A DNA stretch of 64,000 bases from Hamadaea tsunoensis DSM 44101 (GTDB taxonomy: Bacteria > Actinomycetota > Actinomycetes > Mycobacteriales > Micromonosporaceae), in the NCBI RefSeq assembly GCF_000428945.1, contig NZ_KE386821.1, positions 59,330-123,329 on the forward strand. The letters run 5' to 3'. The notes beneath the pieces are model-generated. The model saw nothing but the letters and a program-made list of their open reading frames with translations. It did not search any database and had not been told where the DNA came from. The position numbers were made by a program, and so were the translations under genes. Shown here piece by piece: positions 16,120-24,504 of this stretch (positions within the stretch are counted from its first letter, which is position 1; the number at the start of each line of letters is the position of its first letter).

Positions 16120-17473
16120 GGGCAGCCGGGCCGGTTGTGACGGCTTCCGGCGACTTTTCCGCGGTCTGCCCGCCCGTGACGAACGCCTGCCGCGGGTGCT
16201 GCACCGACACCAGCGACACGATGTCCCGTCCGAAGAGCGCGGCGGTCAGCCAGACGGCGAGGACGCGTACCTTGCGCTCCCAGCTCGGCACGGCCAGGAC
16301 GTGGTAGCCCCGGTGCATCAGCCAGGCCGGGAAGCCCTTGATCACGATCCGCTTGTACTGGAAGATCCCCCGGCCCAGCCCCAGCGTAGCGATCGTGCCC
16401 AGGCTGTGGTGCTCATACGGGCGTACCCTGCCGCCGCGCAGTTCGGCGATGATGTTGCGGGCGAGCAGCTTGCCCTGGCGTACCGCGTGCTGGGCGTTCG
16501 GCACCGTGGTGGCGCCGGGGGTGGCGGCCGCGAGGTCGGGGACGGCCGCGTCGTCACCGGCGGCCCAGGCGTCCGGGACCGGTTCGGCGTCGGTGCCGAT
16601 CCGCAGGTCGGCCCGCACCACGATCAGACCGCGCTCGTCGACCGGCAGGTCGGTGTGGTTGCGTACGCCGGGGTTGGCGGCGTTGCCGACGGTCCACACG
16701 ATCAGGTCGGAGTCGAACTCCTCGCCGGTCGACAGGACGACGTGCCCGCCCTTCGCCGAGACCATCTGCGCGTTCAGGTGTACGCGTCCGCCGCGCCGCT
16801 CCAGCGACCGCACGACCCAGGCGCCGGGCTTGTCGGTGACTTCGGGCAGGATCCGGTCGCGGGCCTCCACGAGGTGGAAGTCCAGCTCCGCCGGGTCGAG
16901 TTCGGGGTAGCGGCGTACCAGGGACTGAGCCAGCGACAGCAGCTCGCCGAAGCCTTCGACGCCCGAGAAGCCGCCGCCGACGAAGGTGGCGGTCAGCAGC
17001 CGGCGGCGCAGCGGCCCGGCGGGCAGCGCGGCCGCCCGGTCGAAGGCGGTCAGCAGCCGGTCGCGGATGGCGACGGCCTCTTCGACGTGCTTCATGCCGA
17101 TCGCCTCGTCGGCCACGCCGGGCACGGCGAGCTTGCGGGTGACCGCGCCGGCGGTGAGCACGATGACGTCGTACGCGAGCGCGAACCGCGGGCCGTCGGG
17201 CGGCTGGACGGTGACCGAGCGGTGTGCGTGGTCGACGGCCGTGACCGACCCCGGCACGAGGGTGGTACGCCGCAGGTGGCGGCGCAGCGAGACGGCGGCG
17301 TGCCGGGCCTCGACCGAGCCGGCCAGCACCTCGGGCAGGAAAGGCTGGTAGGTCATGTAGGGGCGGGGGTCGACGACGACCACCCGGGCCTCGTCCCGCC
17401 GGAGCTTCTTCTCCAGCTTCCAGGCCGTGTAGAAGCCGGCGTAGCCACCGCCGACCACCAGGATCGTCCGCAT
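16112..17473 (-). CDS. Type II NADH:quinone oxidoreductase-like flavoprotein
   Basis: A 453-residue pyridine-nucleotide disulphide-oxidoreductase family protein. The FAD motif is ILVVGGGYAGFYTAWKL. The NAD(P)H motif is TFVGGGFSGVEGFGELLSL. A second FAD segment is DAWAAGDDAAVPDL. The hydrophobic C-terminal end (PAWLMHRGYHVLAVPSWER and following) matches the membrane-associated tail of NDH-2 enzymes. It should pass electrons from NAD(P)H to quinone without pumping protons. The ATG at 17473 with RBS GGAGGAA is preferred over an ATG 30 bases upstream. It is divergent from a TetR operon whose operator lies in the 135-bp gap. Confidence 0.88.
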   Translation of the reverse strand: MRTILVVGGGYAGFYTAWKLEKKLRRDEARVVVVDPRPYMTYQPFLPEVLAGSVEARHAAVSLRRHLRRTTLVPGSVTAVDHAHRSVTVQPPDGPRFALAYDVIVLTAGAVTRKLAVPGVADEAIGMKHVEEAVAIRDRLLTAFDRAAALPAGPLRRRLLTATFVGGGFSGVEGFGELLSLAQSLVRRYPELDPAELDFHLVEARDRILPEVTDKPGAWVVRSLERRGGRVHLNAQMVSAKGGHVVLSTGEEFDSDLIVWTVGNAANPGVRNHTDLPVDERGLIVVRADLRIGTDAEPVPDAWAAGDDAAVPDLAAATPGATTVPNAQHAVRQGKLLARNIIAELRGGRVRPYEHHSLGTIATLGLGRGIFQYKRIVIKGFPAWLMHRGYHVLAVPSWERKVRVLAVWLTAALFGRDIVSLVSVQHPRQAFVTGGQTAEKSPEAVTTGPAALS

Positions 17474-17572
17474 GGGTTCCTCCGTTGTCTCAGTCACCTG
17501 CATAGACCGGACAGCGCAGCTGATTGTGACACCCGGCCGCCGAAGGTGACGCAGACCGCAGCGGTCCAGCGC

Positions 17573-17618
17573 TTGACGCTTGTTACTTGCATGAGTAACG
17601 TCTTACTCATGCAAGTAA
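17573..17618. promoter_or_regulatory. Promoter with 36-bp perfect TetR operator
   Basis: A perfect 16-base inverted repeat, TTACTTGCATGAGTAA (17583-17598) and its complement (17603-17618), is separated by CGTC. A promoter overlaps it: TTGACG at 17573-17578, 17 bp, then TAACGT at 17596-17601. The tetR ATG at 17609 lies inside the second arm, so the message is leaderless or nearly so. The repressor would block its own promoter. Confidence 0.88.
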
Positions 17619-18247
17619 CTCCGCCGGTCGACGGCCAGAGCACCGCGAATGCGGCCCGTCGCGCGCAGATCGTCGAATCCGCGATCGAGTGCATCGCCGA
17701 GCTGGGCTATGCGAAGGCCTCCTTCGCCCAGATCGCCCAGCGGGCGGGCATCAGCAGCACCCGCCTGATCTCGTACCACTTCGCGGGCAAGGAAGACCTG
17801 ATCAAGGCGGTCCTGCAGGAGGCGCTGCGGGCCGCCGCCGCGTACATGCGCCCGCGCCTTCAGGCCCAGACCAGCCCGTCGGCGACGTTGGCCGCCTACA
17901 TCACGTCCAACCTGGAGTTCATCCAGGACCACCCGGCGCACATCCGGGCCGTCGTGGAGATCGCGGCGCACGCCCGCCCCGAGACCGGGCCGCCGATGAT
18001 CGGGCCGGCCGATCCCGCGTCGCCGATCGCGCTGCTCGAACGGATGTTCCGGCAAGGGCAGGAGGCGGGCGAGTTCCGTGCCTTCGATCCGCACGTCATG
18101 GCCGTGACCCTGCGCGCGGCCATCGACACAGCCGTCCACGAGCAGGCCGCCCGCCCCGGCCTGGACCTGACCGCGTACGCGCACGAGCTTGTCACACTCT
18201 TCGACCTGGCCACCCGGAAAGACGGACACCCTGGAGGTACGCGATGA
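17609..18247 (+). CDS. TetR-family regulator
   Basis: A 212-residue TetR protein. The HTH is at about residues 15-62 (KASFAQIAQRAGISSTRLIS followed by YHFAGKEDLIKAVL). The C-terminal ligand domain is of the TetR_C_6 type (TLRAAIDTAVHEQAARPGLD). The second of two in-frame ATGs (17609) is chosen because the promoter -10 lies at 17596-17601, leaving no room for a leader before the first ATG at 17591. The stop overlaps the start of the next gene (ATGA), so regulator and membrane protein are coupled. Confidence 0.9.
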   Translation: MQVTPPVDGQSTANAARRAQIVESAIECIAELGYAKASFAQIAQRAGISSTRLISYHFAGKEDLIKAVLQEALRAAAAYMRPRLQAQTSPSATLAAYITSNLEFIQDHPAHIRAVVEIAAHARPETGPPMIGPADPASPIALLERMFRQGQEAGEFRAFDPHVMAVTLRAAIDTAVHEQAARPGLDLTAYAHELVTLFDLATRKDGHPGGTR

Positions 18248-18876
18248 AGGCGCCGGTCAGCCGCCGGGCGCTCGCCGGCTCGGTGCTCCTCGACCTCGTC
18301 GCGCCGCTCGCCGTCTACTACGGGGCGCGTGCCCTGGGCGTCGGCCAGTGGGCGGCGCTGGCAGCCTCGGCGGTCATCCCGCTGGGCGTCGTGGTGTACC
18401 GGTTCGTCCAGCGCCGCCAGATCGAGTACTTCGCCCTGTTCATCGTCACGGCCGTGGCGCTCGGGCTGGTGCTGTCGGCGCTCACCGGCGACCCCCGCAC
18501 GATCCTCGTGCGCGAGGCGTGGACCGGCATGCTCGGCGGTCTCGCCGGGCTGTGGCTGCTCGGCTCGCTCCTGCGTGGACGGCCGGCCCTGATGGTCCTG
18601 TTCCGCTCCTTCGTGCTCGCCAAGTCAGGCCCCGAAGGCCTGCGGACCTGGGCGGCCCGCTGGGACGACGAGCCGCGGTTCCGGCACGGCCTGCGGGTAC
18701 TCACCGCCGTCTGGGGCGTGGCCTTCCTGCTCAGCGCGGTGCTGCAGCTGCTGTTCGCGTACGCGTTGCCGCTCGACGTCGCGCCCGCGGCCATGAACGG
18801 TGCGTGGCCGGTCATCGCCGTGCCGCTGTTCGTCTTCCATCTGACCTACACCAAGCGCCACAGCCTGCGGGCCTGA
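18244..18876 (+). CDS. VC0807-like integral membrane protein
   Basis: A 210-residue membrane protein with about six hydrophobic spans, for example GSVLLDLVAPLAVYYGARAL, IEYFALFIVTAVALGLVLSA and RVLTAVWGVAFLLSAVLQLL. The layout and the GVVVYRFVQRRQIEYFALF segment resemble the VC0807 family of unknown function. It is translationally coupled to the upstream tetR gene. The alpha/beta hydrolase follows after 29 bases, so regulator, membrane protein and hydrolase form one operon. A role in export or in resistance to the hydrolase substrate is possible but unproved. Confidence 0.8.
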   Translation: MKAPVSRRALAGSVLLDLVAPLAVYYGARALGVGQWAALAASAVIPLGVVVYRFVQRRQIEYFALFIVTAVALGLVLSALTGDPRTILVREAWTGMLGGLAGLWLLGSLLRGRPALMVLFRSFVLAKSGPEGLRTWAARWDDEPRFRHGLRVLTAVWGVAFLLSAVLQLLFAYALPLDVAPAAMNGAWPVIAVPLFVFHLTYTKRHSLRA

Positions 18877-18905
18877 CCGCGCCCTACCCCTGGGAGGAAG
18901 ATCCG

Positions 18906-19763
18906 ATGTCCCGCCCGACGTTCGTCTTCGTGCACGGCGCCAACGGCAGCGCCGGCGTGTGGAGCCCGGTCGTTGCGGAGCTGGTCGCGCTCGGGCACCG
19001 CGCCGTCGCGGTCGACCTGCCCGGCCACGGTCTCCAAGCCGGCTATCCGCCGTCCTACCAGACACCGCAGGACCTGACCGCCTTCGCCGCCGAGCCGTCC
19101 GCCATGGCCGGCGTCACCCTCGACGACACCGTCGACCACCTGACCAGCGTGGTACGCCGGGTCGCCGCACACGGGCCGGTGATCCTGATCGGCCAGAGCC
19201 TCGGCGGGATCAGCCTCACCGGGGTGGCCAATCGGGCGCCCGAGCTGGTGGAGCACCTGGTGTACGTGTCGGCGTTCTGCTGTGTCGAGCTGCCGACCGT
19301 GTACGACTATTACCTCACCCCCGAGGGAAGCCCGAGCGCCGTCCTCGCCGTCCCCAAGGTGGGCGATCCGGCACGGACGGGCGCTCTGCGTACCAACTGG
19401 CGTTCGGGCGATCCGGAATTCCTCGCCTCGGCCCGGCGCGCGTTCCTGGCCGACTCCACCGAGGAACACCTGCGCGCGCTCATCGCCGGCTGCCAGCCCG
19501 ACGAGTCCGTGCTGCTGTCGTTCACCGACGCGCGCATCGATCCGGCGGCGTGGGGACGCGTACCGCACACCTTCGTCCGGCTCGCCCGGGACCAGGCGAT
19601 CCCGCCGGCCCTGCAGGACAGGATGATCGCCGAGGCGGACCGGGCCGTGCCGCACAACCCGTTCCGCGTGCACACCCTGGAGTCGAGCCACCTCGGCTAC
19701 CTGACCCGGCCGGCCGAGATCTCGTCGCTGCTGGCCCGGCTCGCCGACGGCAAGGACGCCTGA
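18906..19763 (+). CDS. Alpha/beta hydrolase
   Basis: A 285-residue alpha/beta hydrolase. It starts with the oxyanion region FVFVHGANGSAGVW. The nucleophile elbow is ILIGQSLGGISL (Ser near residue 100), and the catalytic histidine is probably in LESSHLGYL near the C terminus. It is of the esterase/lipase or haloperoxidase-like kind rather than a protease. The ATG at 18906 follows GGGAGGAAGA. It belongs to the operon led by the TetR gene at 17609. Confidence 0.88.
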   Translation: MSRPTFVFVHGANGSAGVWSPVVAELVALGHRAVAVDLPGHGLQAGYPPSYQTPQDLTAFAAEPSAMAGVTLDDTVDHLTSVVRRVAAHGPVILIGQSLGGISLTGVANRAPELVEHLVYVSAFCCVELPTVYDYYLTPEGSPSAVLAVPKVGDPARTGALRTNWRSGDPEFLASARRAFLADSTEEHLRALIAGCQPDESVLLSFTDARIDPAAWGRVPHTFVRLARDQAIPPALQDRMIAEADRAVPHNPFRVHTLESSHLGYLTRPAEISSLLARLADGKDA

Positions 19764-19837
19764 GCCCGGCGCGGCGGCCGCGATCGGGCATGATCTGCTG
19801 GTCCCCTCAGGGACGGCGACCGGAAGGGGTACTGGCG

Positions 19838-20443
19838 GTGCGGACGAGTCGGCTGGAGGCGTTCAGCGACGGGGTGCTGGCCATCATCATCACGATCATG
19901 GTGCTGGAACTGAAGGTCCCGCACGGGCACACGCTGTCCGATCTGGTGCACACGACCGGCGTCGGGCTGCTGACCTACGCGCTGAGCTTCATCTACGTCG
20001 GCATCTACTGGAACAACCACCATCACATGTTCCAGCTCGTCGATCGGGTCAGCGGCGGCGTCCTGTGGGCCAACCTCGGACTGCTGTTCTGCCTGTCCCT
20101 GCTGCCGTTCACCACCGGCTGGATGGACGAGTCCAGGTTCGAGCACACCCCGGTCATCATCTACGGCGTCAACCTGCTCGCCGCGGCGATCGCGTACTAC
20201 GTACTCCAGACGACGATCATCCGCCAGCAGGGCCCCGAGTCGCTCCTGCGGCACGCCATCGGCCGCGACCTCAAGGGCAAGCTCTCCCCGATCTTCTACA
20301 TCGTCGGGATCCTCAGCGCCGCGCTGATTCCCGGGTACGCGGGCGTGGCGATCGCGGTCGGCGTGTTCGTCGCGGCGGCGATCATGTGGATCGTCCCGGA
20401 CCGCCGGATCGAAGGTGAGGTCCGCCAGGCCGACCAGCCCTGA
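19838..20443 (+). CDS. TMEM175-like (DUF1211) membrane protein
   Basis: A 201-residue protein with six predicted membrane segments. The N-terminal RLEAFSDGVLAIIITIMVLE contains the FSDG motif of the TMEM175/DUF1211 potassium-channel family, in which this helix lines the pore. Other spans include LTYALSFIYVGIYWNNHHHM and GYAGVAIAVGVFVAAAIMWI. Bacterial members are lysosomal-channel homologues that conduct K+. The GTG at 19838 is preceded by GGAAGGGG. It seems to be a single gene. Confidence 0.88.
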   Translation: MRTSRLEAFSDGVLAIIITIMVLELKVPHGHTLSDLVHTTGVGLLTYALSFIYVGIYWNNHHHMFQLVDRVSGGVLWANLGLLFCLSLLPFTTGWMDESRFEHTPVIIYGVNLLAAAIAYYVLQTTIIRQQGPESLLRHAIGRDLKGKLSPIFYIVGILSAALIPGYAGVAIAVGVFVAAAIMWIVPDRRIEGEVRQADQP

Positions 20444-20513
20444 CGATCAAGCCGGGCCAAAAGATCGTTCCCGCGGTGGCGTGCGCGGGCCGTCGTGCGG
20501 GTATCGGCTTGCC

Positions 20514-21206
20514 ATGAGAAAGGTGCTGCCCGTCGCCCTGTCCGTGGTGTTCCTCAGTGGCGGGTGCGGCCTGCCGTGGCTGCACGACGGTCCCGGTGAC
20601 AACGGCGACCACGTGGTCACCGCCGACCGGGCCGGCCGCGACACCGCCACGCTCGCGGTGGTCAGCGGCGCCACCACCGTGACGGTGCGGGCGGCGGACC
20701 TGCACGGCGACCTCTTCCGGATCAGCACGCCCGACGACTCCGGCCTGGTCCCGTCGGTTGACGACGACCTCAACGTGCACCTGGCCGACCGGGGCGGTAC
20801 CGGACCGAAGGCGCTCGACATCCTGCTGTCCGACGACGTGACCTGGGATCTGCGGTTCTCCGGCGGTGCGAACTCGACCCTCGTGGACCTCTCCGGCGGC
20901 CGGCTCGCCGCGGTCGACTTCGCCGCCGGGTCGAGCCGGATCGAGGCCGTCCTGCCGCACCCCGCCGGCCCGGTACGCGTACGCATGGGGGGCGGCGCCG
21001 GCGAGTTCGTCGTCCGGGCCCCCGACGGCGTCCCGGTACGCGTAGCCGCCGACGGCGGGGCGGCCTCGGTCGACATAGACGGCGAGCACCACACGGGGAT
21101 CGCCGGCGGGACGGTGTTCGTGCCGGACGGGTGGGACGCCGCCCATGACCGCTACGACGTCCAGAACGAGGCCGGGGTCTCCACGTTCGAGCTCACCCGC
21201 GCCTGA
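20514..21206 (+). CDS. Secreted lipoprotein with predicted beta-helix (DUF4097-like)
   Basis: A 230-residue predicted lipoprotein. The signal peptide MRKVLPVALSVVFLSGGCG ends in a lipobox (LSGGC). The mature part is beta-rich with repeated short strands (LFRISTPDDSGLVPSVDD; TWDLRFSGGANSTLVDLSGG; RLAAVDFAAGSSRIEAVL), as seen in adhesin-like DUF4097/DUF2807 proteins. It probably sits on the outer face of the membrane. No enzymatic motif is visible. The last 55 bases overlap a poorly supported open frame on the other strand. Confidence 0.78.
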   Translation: MRKVLPVALSVVFLSGGCGLPWLHDGPGDNGDHVVTADRAGRDTATLAVVSGATTVTVRAADLHGDLFRISTPDDSGLVPSVDDDLNVHLADRGGTGPKALDILLSDDVTWDLRFSGGANSTLVDLSGGRLAAVDFAAGSSRIEAVLPHPAGPVRVRMGGGAGEFVVRAPDGVPVRVAADGGAASVDIDGEHHTGIAGGTVFVPDGWDAAHDRYDVQNEAGVSTFELTRA

Positions 21207-21538
21207 CCCTTATACGTCGGTTCGAACCAGCCAGGCGCGGACACCGCCGCCGCATACCTGTCGAGGTCGACCGGCCCGACGCCGGCGGCCAGCCGCAGCC
21301 CCTCCCAGTACGCGCCGTGAGCGTCGATGACCGCCCGCCCCTTCGCCGAGTCTGCCGGCTCGCCGAGGGCGACGAGGACACGCTGGGCCACCGCCTGGAA
21401 GTCCCGATACGGCACGGCGTTACAGGTCAGCGTGCTCTCGTTCCACTGCCAGCCGGGCAGCGGGTACGTGCGTCGTCGCGGGATGACGGGCGACCGTTGA
21501 GCCTGCCAGTCGGCAGAGGAGAACGGCCAGATCGTCAA
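21152..21538 (-). pseudogene. Hypothetical gene or gene remnant
   Basis: An open frame of up to 128 codons beginning at a TTG. The middle, such as FQAVAQRVLVALGEPADSAK and HGAYWEGLRLAAGVGPVDLD, has the codon bias of real genes. I do not recognise it. There is no good start or RBS, and the 3' end overlaps the convergent lipoprotein gene by 55 bases. A C-terminal fragment of a once longer gene is the simplest reading. It lies at the edge of the degraded stretch at 21.2-23.2 kb. Confidence 0.35.
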
Positions 21539-21703
21539 GGGGCCAGGGCGATCTCGACCAGTGACCGTGCCGCGGCTGGACTCCTGGGCACCGCTTCACC
21601 GTGCCGGCCGACTCCGCCCTGGCCATCCATACTCCATCGAAACCGGCAGCTGAGCGAGTCGTATCAGCGTCGGTTCAGGGTTTGCACAGCCTTGTGACGG
21701 GGC

Positions 21704-22255
21704 CTACTTGATGATGGCTGCTTGCGCGCGGGTGAGTGCGACCTCCGCGAACGACAGGTGCGCGACCGGTCCAAGTGGGTTGACGTTGACCGGCATGGGC
21801 GTGATCTCGAGAGTATCGCCGTCCTCCGGACCGCTGGTGATCACGGCGGCGACCGGGCAGATGGCCAGCGCGCCGGCGACACAGACCCCCTGGAACGTCT
21901 CGGTGATCGCAGCGCCGTTGCCGAGGTGGTAGGTTAGCGTGCCCCCGCCGCTGAAGTTCGAGGTCGTCGTGGAGGCCGAGCCACTGAACTGGCCGACGAT
22001 CGTCACCCGTGACACGCTCACAGCATCGGACCCGACGGTAAGGTTGACGTCGACGCAATTGGAGCCTTCCGAGTGCAGGTCTATGACCGTGCTCTTGGGT
22101 AGAGCGGTGAGCGCGGGACTGTAGTCCAGATCGCCGACCACGAGCGTGCAGTGACCGACCGGGCTCGCAGGATCGGCGTGCGCCGGTGAACTCGGAAAAG
22201 CGAGCAGGCCGATCGCCGTCACTGCGGTGGCGGCGATCATTCGAGACCTGAGCAT
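21704..22255 (-). CDS. Small secreted protein of unknown function
   Basis: A 183-residue protein with a clear signal peptide (MLRSRMIAATAVTAIGLLAF, cleavage probably after AHA). The mature part is rich in Thr, Ser and Val, with likely beta strands and four cysteines that could form two disulphides (GHCTL, SNCVD, GVCVA, AICPV). The ATG at 22255 follows GAAGGGAAA; an earlier ATG at 22285 would spoil the signal peptide. GC content is lower than in neighbours. I cannot assign a family. Confidence 0.65.
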   Translation of the reverse strand: MLRSRMIAATAVTAIGLLAFPSSPAHADPASPVGHCTLVVGDLDYSPALTALPKSTVIDLHSEGSNCVDVNLTVGSDAVSVSRVTIVGQFSGSASTTTSNFSGGGTLTYHLGNGAAITETFQGVCVAGALAICPVAAVITSGPEDGDTLEITPMPVNVNPLGPVAHLSFAEVALTRAQAAIIK

Positions 22256-22349
22256 TGTGATTTCCCTTCGCCTACGGCACACCATCGTGCCCTTGAGGCG
22301 CCTATGGTCGGTCCGCGCGCCTTCGAGGTGCTGCCGTCCGGCATCGGGT

Positions 22350-22368
22350 ATCGATCAGAATGATCGAT
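22350..22368. promoter_or_regulatory. Short palindrome upstream of the secreted protein gene
   Basis: ATCGATCA (22350-22357) and TGATCGAT (22361-22368) form a perfect 8-base inverted repeat with a GAA spacer, about 95 bp upstream of the secreted protein start. It could be an operator. No regulator gene is adjacent. Confidence 0.4.
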
Positions 22369-22377
22369 TCTCTATTT

Positions 22378-22424
22378 AGGAGGATGCACGTCACGCACAC
22401 TGAGAGCGTGACGTGCATCCTCCT
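22378..22424. terminator. Perfect 19-bp stem hairpin
   Basis: AGGAGGATGCACGTCACGC (22378-22396) is followed by a 9-base loop and its exact complement (22406-22424). It is the strongest hairpin in the window. There is no T-run. The stem contains an RBS-like AGGAGG, but no gene follows on the plus strand. A bidirectional terminator, or the end of a vanished mobile element, are both possible. Confidence 0.6.
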
Positions 22425-22466
22425 GCAGGTCGTGCGGCGGTAAGCCTGACGCGTCCCCGCCCCGGG

Positions 22467-22736
22467 TCAGTCGCGACCGGCGGTGGGATCATCGCCCATC
22501 GCGCTCGCGTCGAACGAGATCAGCTCCCAGGAGTGGCCATCCGGATCGTCGACGGCCCGGTTGTACAGCCACCCCAGGTCCTGCGCCGACCGCGGCTCGA
22601 CCGCGCCGGCGGCCAGCGCCGCCCAAGGTCGGTTCGGGCGGCCGATACAGCAGCAAAGTACAGTAGCGCGCTCCCAACAGCCGTCGACGAGTTGGCCCCT
22701 GACGGCGTGAACTCGGCGTCCGTGTAGGTCAGGCAT
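22467..22736 (-). pseudogene. C-terminal remnant of a VOC (glyoxalase/bleomycin-resistance-like) protein
   Basis: The end of this open frame reads AVDDPDGHSWELISFDASAM, the typical last strand of VOC proteins including the metal-ligand Glu in HSWEL. The upstream part (ERATVLCCCIGRPNRPWAAL) does not look like the rest of the fold. A parallel frame is open over the same bases. The N-terminal half of the gene is missing or frameshifted. It lies beside the perfect hairpin in the degraded region. Confidence 0.55.
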
Positions 22737-23166
22737 CGGCTTCCGGAGGCTTCAGCAGCGCCTGCTGTGCGTGTTCCATGTCGTGAGCCGCTTCAGCCGG
22801 ATCTTCATCATCTTCAGACGGAGACGCTGCACGCCAAGACGAGTCGTCCTGTCGAGCGCCTTGCGATTTCGACCCGCTGAAGGTCGGAACTAGAACGGCG
22901 GTAAGGGCTTGATCTCGTCGAACGCAGCTAAGAAGCGTCTGTTGCCGAAACGGTCTCTTCTAGATCAAGGCGCCGCGCAAGCGCGGCGTGTACGCCCCAG
23001 AGACTTTGGACCGAATCCTCCGCACGATGACCGGACCGCCGGCGGCGACGGCGTCCAGGACGACAGAGCCGATGGCGCGCCTCTGGCAGGGGCGCTCGGC
23101 AACAGGATGGTGGCGACCGTGAGCCATCATCGACCTTCCGGGCCGAAATCCGTAGTTCGGGGCGCT
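22737..23166. other. 430-bp stretch without an intact gene
   Basis: GC drops here. On the minus strand a frame open from 22960 to a stop at 22729 has coding-like sequence (SSEDDEDPAEAAHDMEHAQQ) but no start codon. A 56-codon frame at 22960-23130 ends AYTPRLRGALI. A tight GC palindrome CGCCGCGC-AA-GCGCGGCG lies at 22971-22988. These look like debris of a deleted or mobile gene. I see no complete gene, RNA gene or promoter. Confidence 0.5.
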
Positions 23167-24336
23167 TTACCTTCTCAGTTCGGGGTAGCGTCCGTCGAGC
23201 CGGTCGGGCGCCGGGCCGGACCGCAGCACGTGGTCGAGGAACGCCAGCACGCACCCGCCCGTGATCTCCAGCGCCCGGCGGCCGTCGATCGGGCCAAGCT
23301 GACCGAGCAGGTGCGTGATCGGCGGCAGCAGGAAGTACGCGGCATAGTCGGTGAAGTCGAAGTGCTCCGCGCCGTCGACGGCGTACCACCAGGACGGTCC
23401 GGTGGACGCGGCGGCCAGCCGGCGGGCGGCGGCCTCGATCTGGCGTTCGTCCGCGGAGGCGCCGGGCCGGCAGGTGCCGGTGAGGCAGCCGTTCTGGGAG
23501 CTGAGCAGCAGCATCGGCCGGTCGAGTCCGCCGGTGGCCACCGGACCGAAGGGCGTACCGTCGAGGTCCACGGCGCCCGCGCAGGCCGGATCATCGTGGC
23601 AGGCCTGCAACGACGAGGCCCCGCCGAGCGAGTGCCCGATGTAGGCGACCCGGCCGGTGTCGACGTGCCCCGCCAGTCGGTCGGCCGGGCCGAACTCCGC
23701 GACCTGCCGGGCGGCAAAGCGCGCGTCGGCCGACCACACCGCGACCAGATCGCCGCCGTCCTGATCGGTGAAGTCGCCCGGGTTCCCGGCCGGCGTACGG
23801 CCGATCACCGTGCCGTCGAGCACCGTGATGTTCGCGCTGTAGGTGGGCGTCACCCCGGCGACCACGTAGCCGTGCGACGCCAGCTCCTGCGCCAGCGTCG
23901 TGAACTCGGGCGCCGCCAGACCGAGCCCGGGTTCGAGGACCACCAGCGGAAACCGGCCGGCCGCGACCGGCGCCTCGTCGTACTCACCGGTCCGGATCCG
24001 GTCCAGCGGCCCGGCCAGGAAGCCCTGCTGCTGCATCCGGCTCCACAGACCCGGCGCGTACGCGGCCGTCGGCCCGGACGTCCCGGTGGCCGGATACCAC
24101 AGCCACACCGACAGCGCCCGGCCCTGACGCGGCTGCGGGGCCAGCGCGTCGACCCGCGTCGGGTCGGTCCACTCCCTGATCGACCGGCCGACGGCGAACG
24201 GCCCGGTCGGCGCGGGCAGCGTACGCGGCTGTTCGCGGGCGATCCCGGCGACACTCACCAGCGTGCTCGCGAGCAGGACGAGGCCGGCGAGGACACCGGC
24301 CGACCAGCGCAGCCACCGACGGTTCACACGCACCAT
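23167..24336 (-). CDS. PAF-acetylhydrolase-like alpha/beta hydrolase, membrane-anchored or secreted
   Basis: A 389-residue protein. An N-terminal hydrophobic segment (WSAGVLAGLVLLASTLVSVA) is a signal anchor or signal peptide. The catalytic domain resembles platelet-activating-factor acetylhydrolase/dienelactone-hydrolase-like enzymes. Landmarks are PLVVLEPGLGLAAPEF for the oxyanion region, VAYIGHSLGGASSLQACH with the nucleophile near residue 235, and DGAEHFDFTD with the likely histidine near 323. It would hydrolyse esters outside the membrane. It is downstream of and on the same strand as the galactosidase operon, but a strong hairpin separates them. Confidence 0.85.
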   Translation of the reverse strand: MVRVNRRWLRWSAGVLAGLVLLASTLVSVAGIAREQPRTLPAPTGPFAVGRSIREWTDPTRVDALAPQPRQGRALSVWLWYPATGTSGPTAAYAPGLWSRMQQQGFLAGPLDRIRTGEYDEAPVAAGRFPLVVLEPGLGLAAPEFTTLAQELASHGYVVAGVTPTYSANITVLDGTVIGRTPAGNPGDFTDQDGGDLVAVWSADARFAARQVAEFGPADRLAGHVDTGRVAYIGHSLGGASSLQACHDDPACAGAVDLDGTPFGPVATGGLDRPMLLLSSQNGCLTGTCRPGASADERQIEAAARRLAAASTGPSWWYAVDGAEHFDFTDYAAYFLLPPITHLLGQLGPIDGRRALEITGGCVLAFLDHVLRSGPAPDRLDGRYPELRR

Positions 24337-24460
24337 CCGACCACGGTAGGACGAAGAGGTACGCGTACCCGAATGAGGCTCAGCGGGTACTCAGTAAGTC
24401 GCGGACAGGATCCCAGGAGTCTGCGCGACGTTGGGCTGACCCGCGCGACTGGGCCGTGCC

Positions 24461-24489
24461 TGGTGGCGCCGGATCGTCCGGCGCCACCA
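24461..24489 (-). terminator. Hairpin terminator after the alpha-galactosidase gene
   Basis: Perfect 13-base arms TGGTGGCGCCGGA (24461-24473) and TCCGGCGCCACCA (24477-24489) with a 3-base loop. The stem begins 15 bases after the alpha-galactosidase stop codon (24505). It has no U-tract, which is common in actinomycete terminators. Confidence 0.8.
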
Positions 24490-24504
24490 CCAGTCGGCCC
24501 CGAG

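Noticed and set aside
22971-22988. CGCCGCGC-AA-GCGCGGCG as part of a tRNA or terminator
   Set aside because: No cloverleaf can be built around it, and the two-base loop is too short for a clean terminator. Kept only as part of the degraded stretch.
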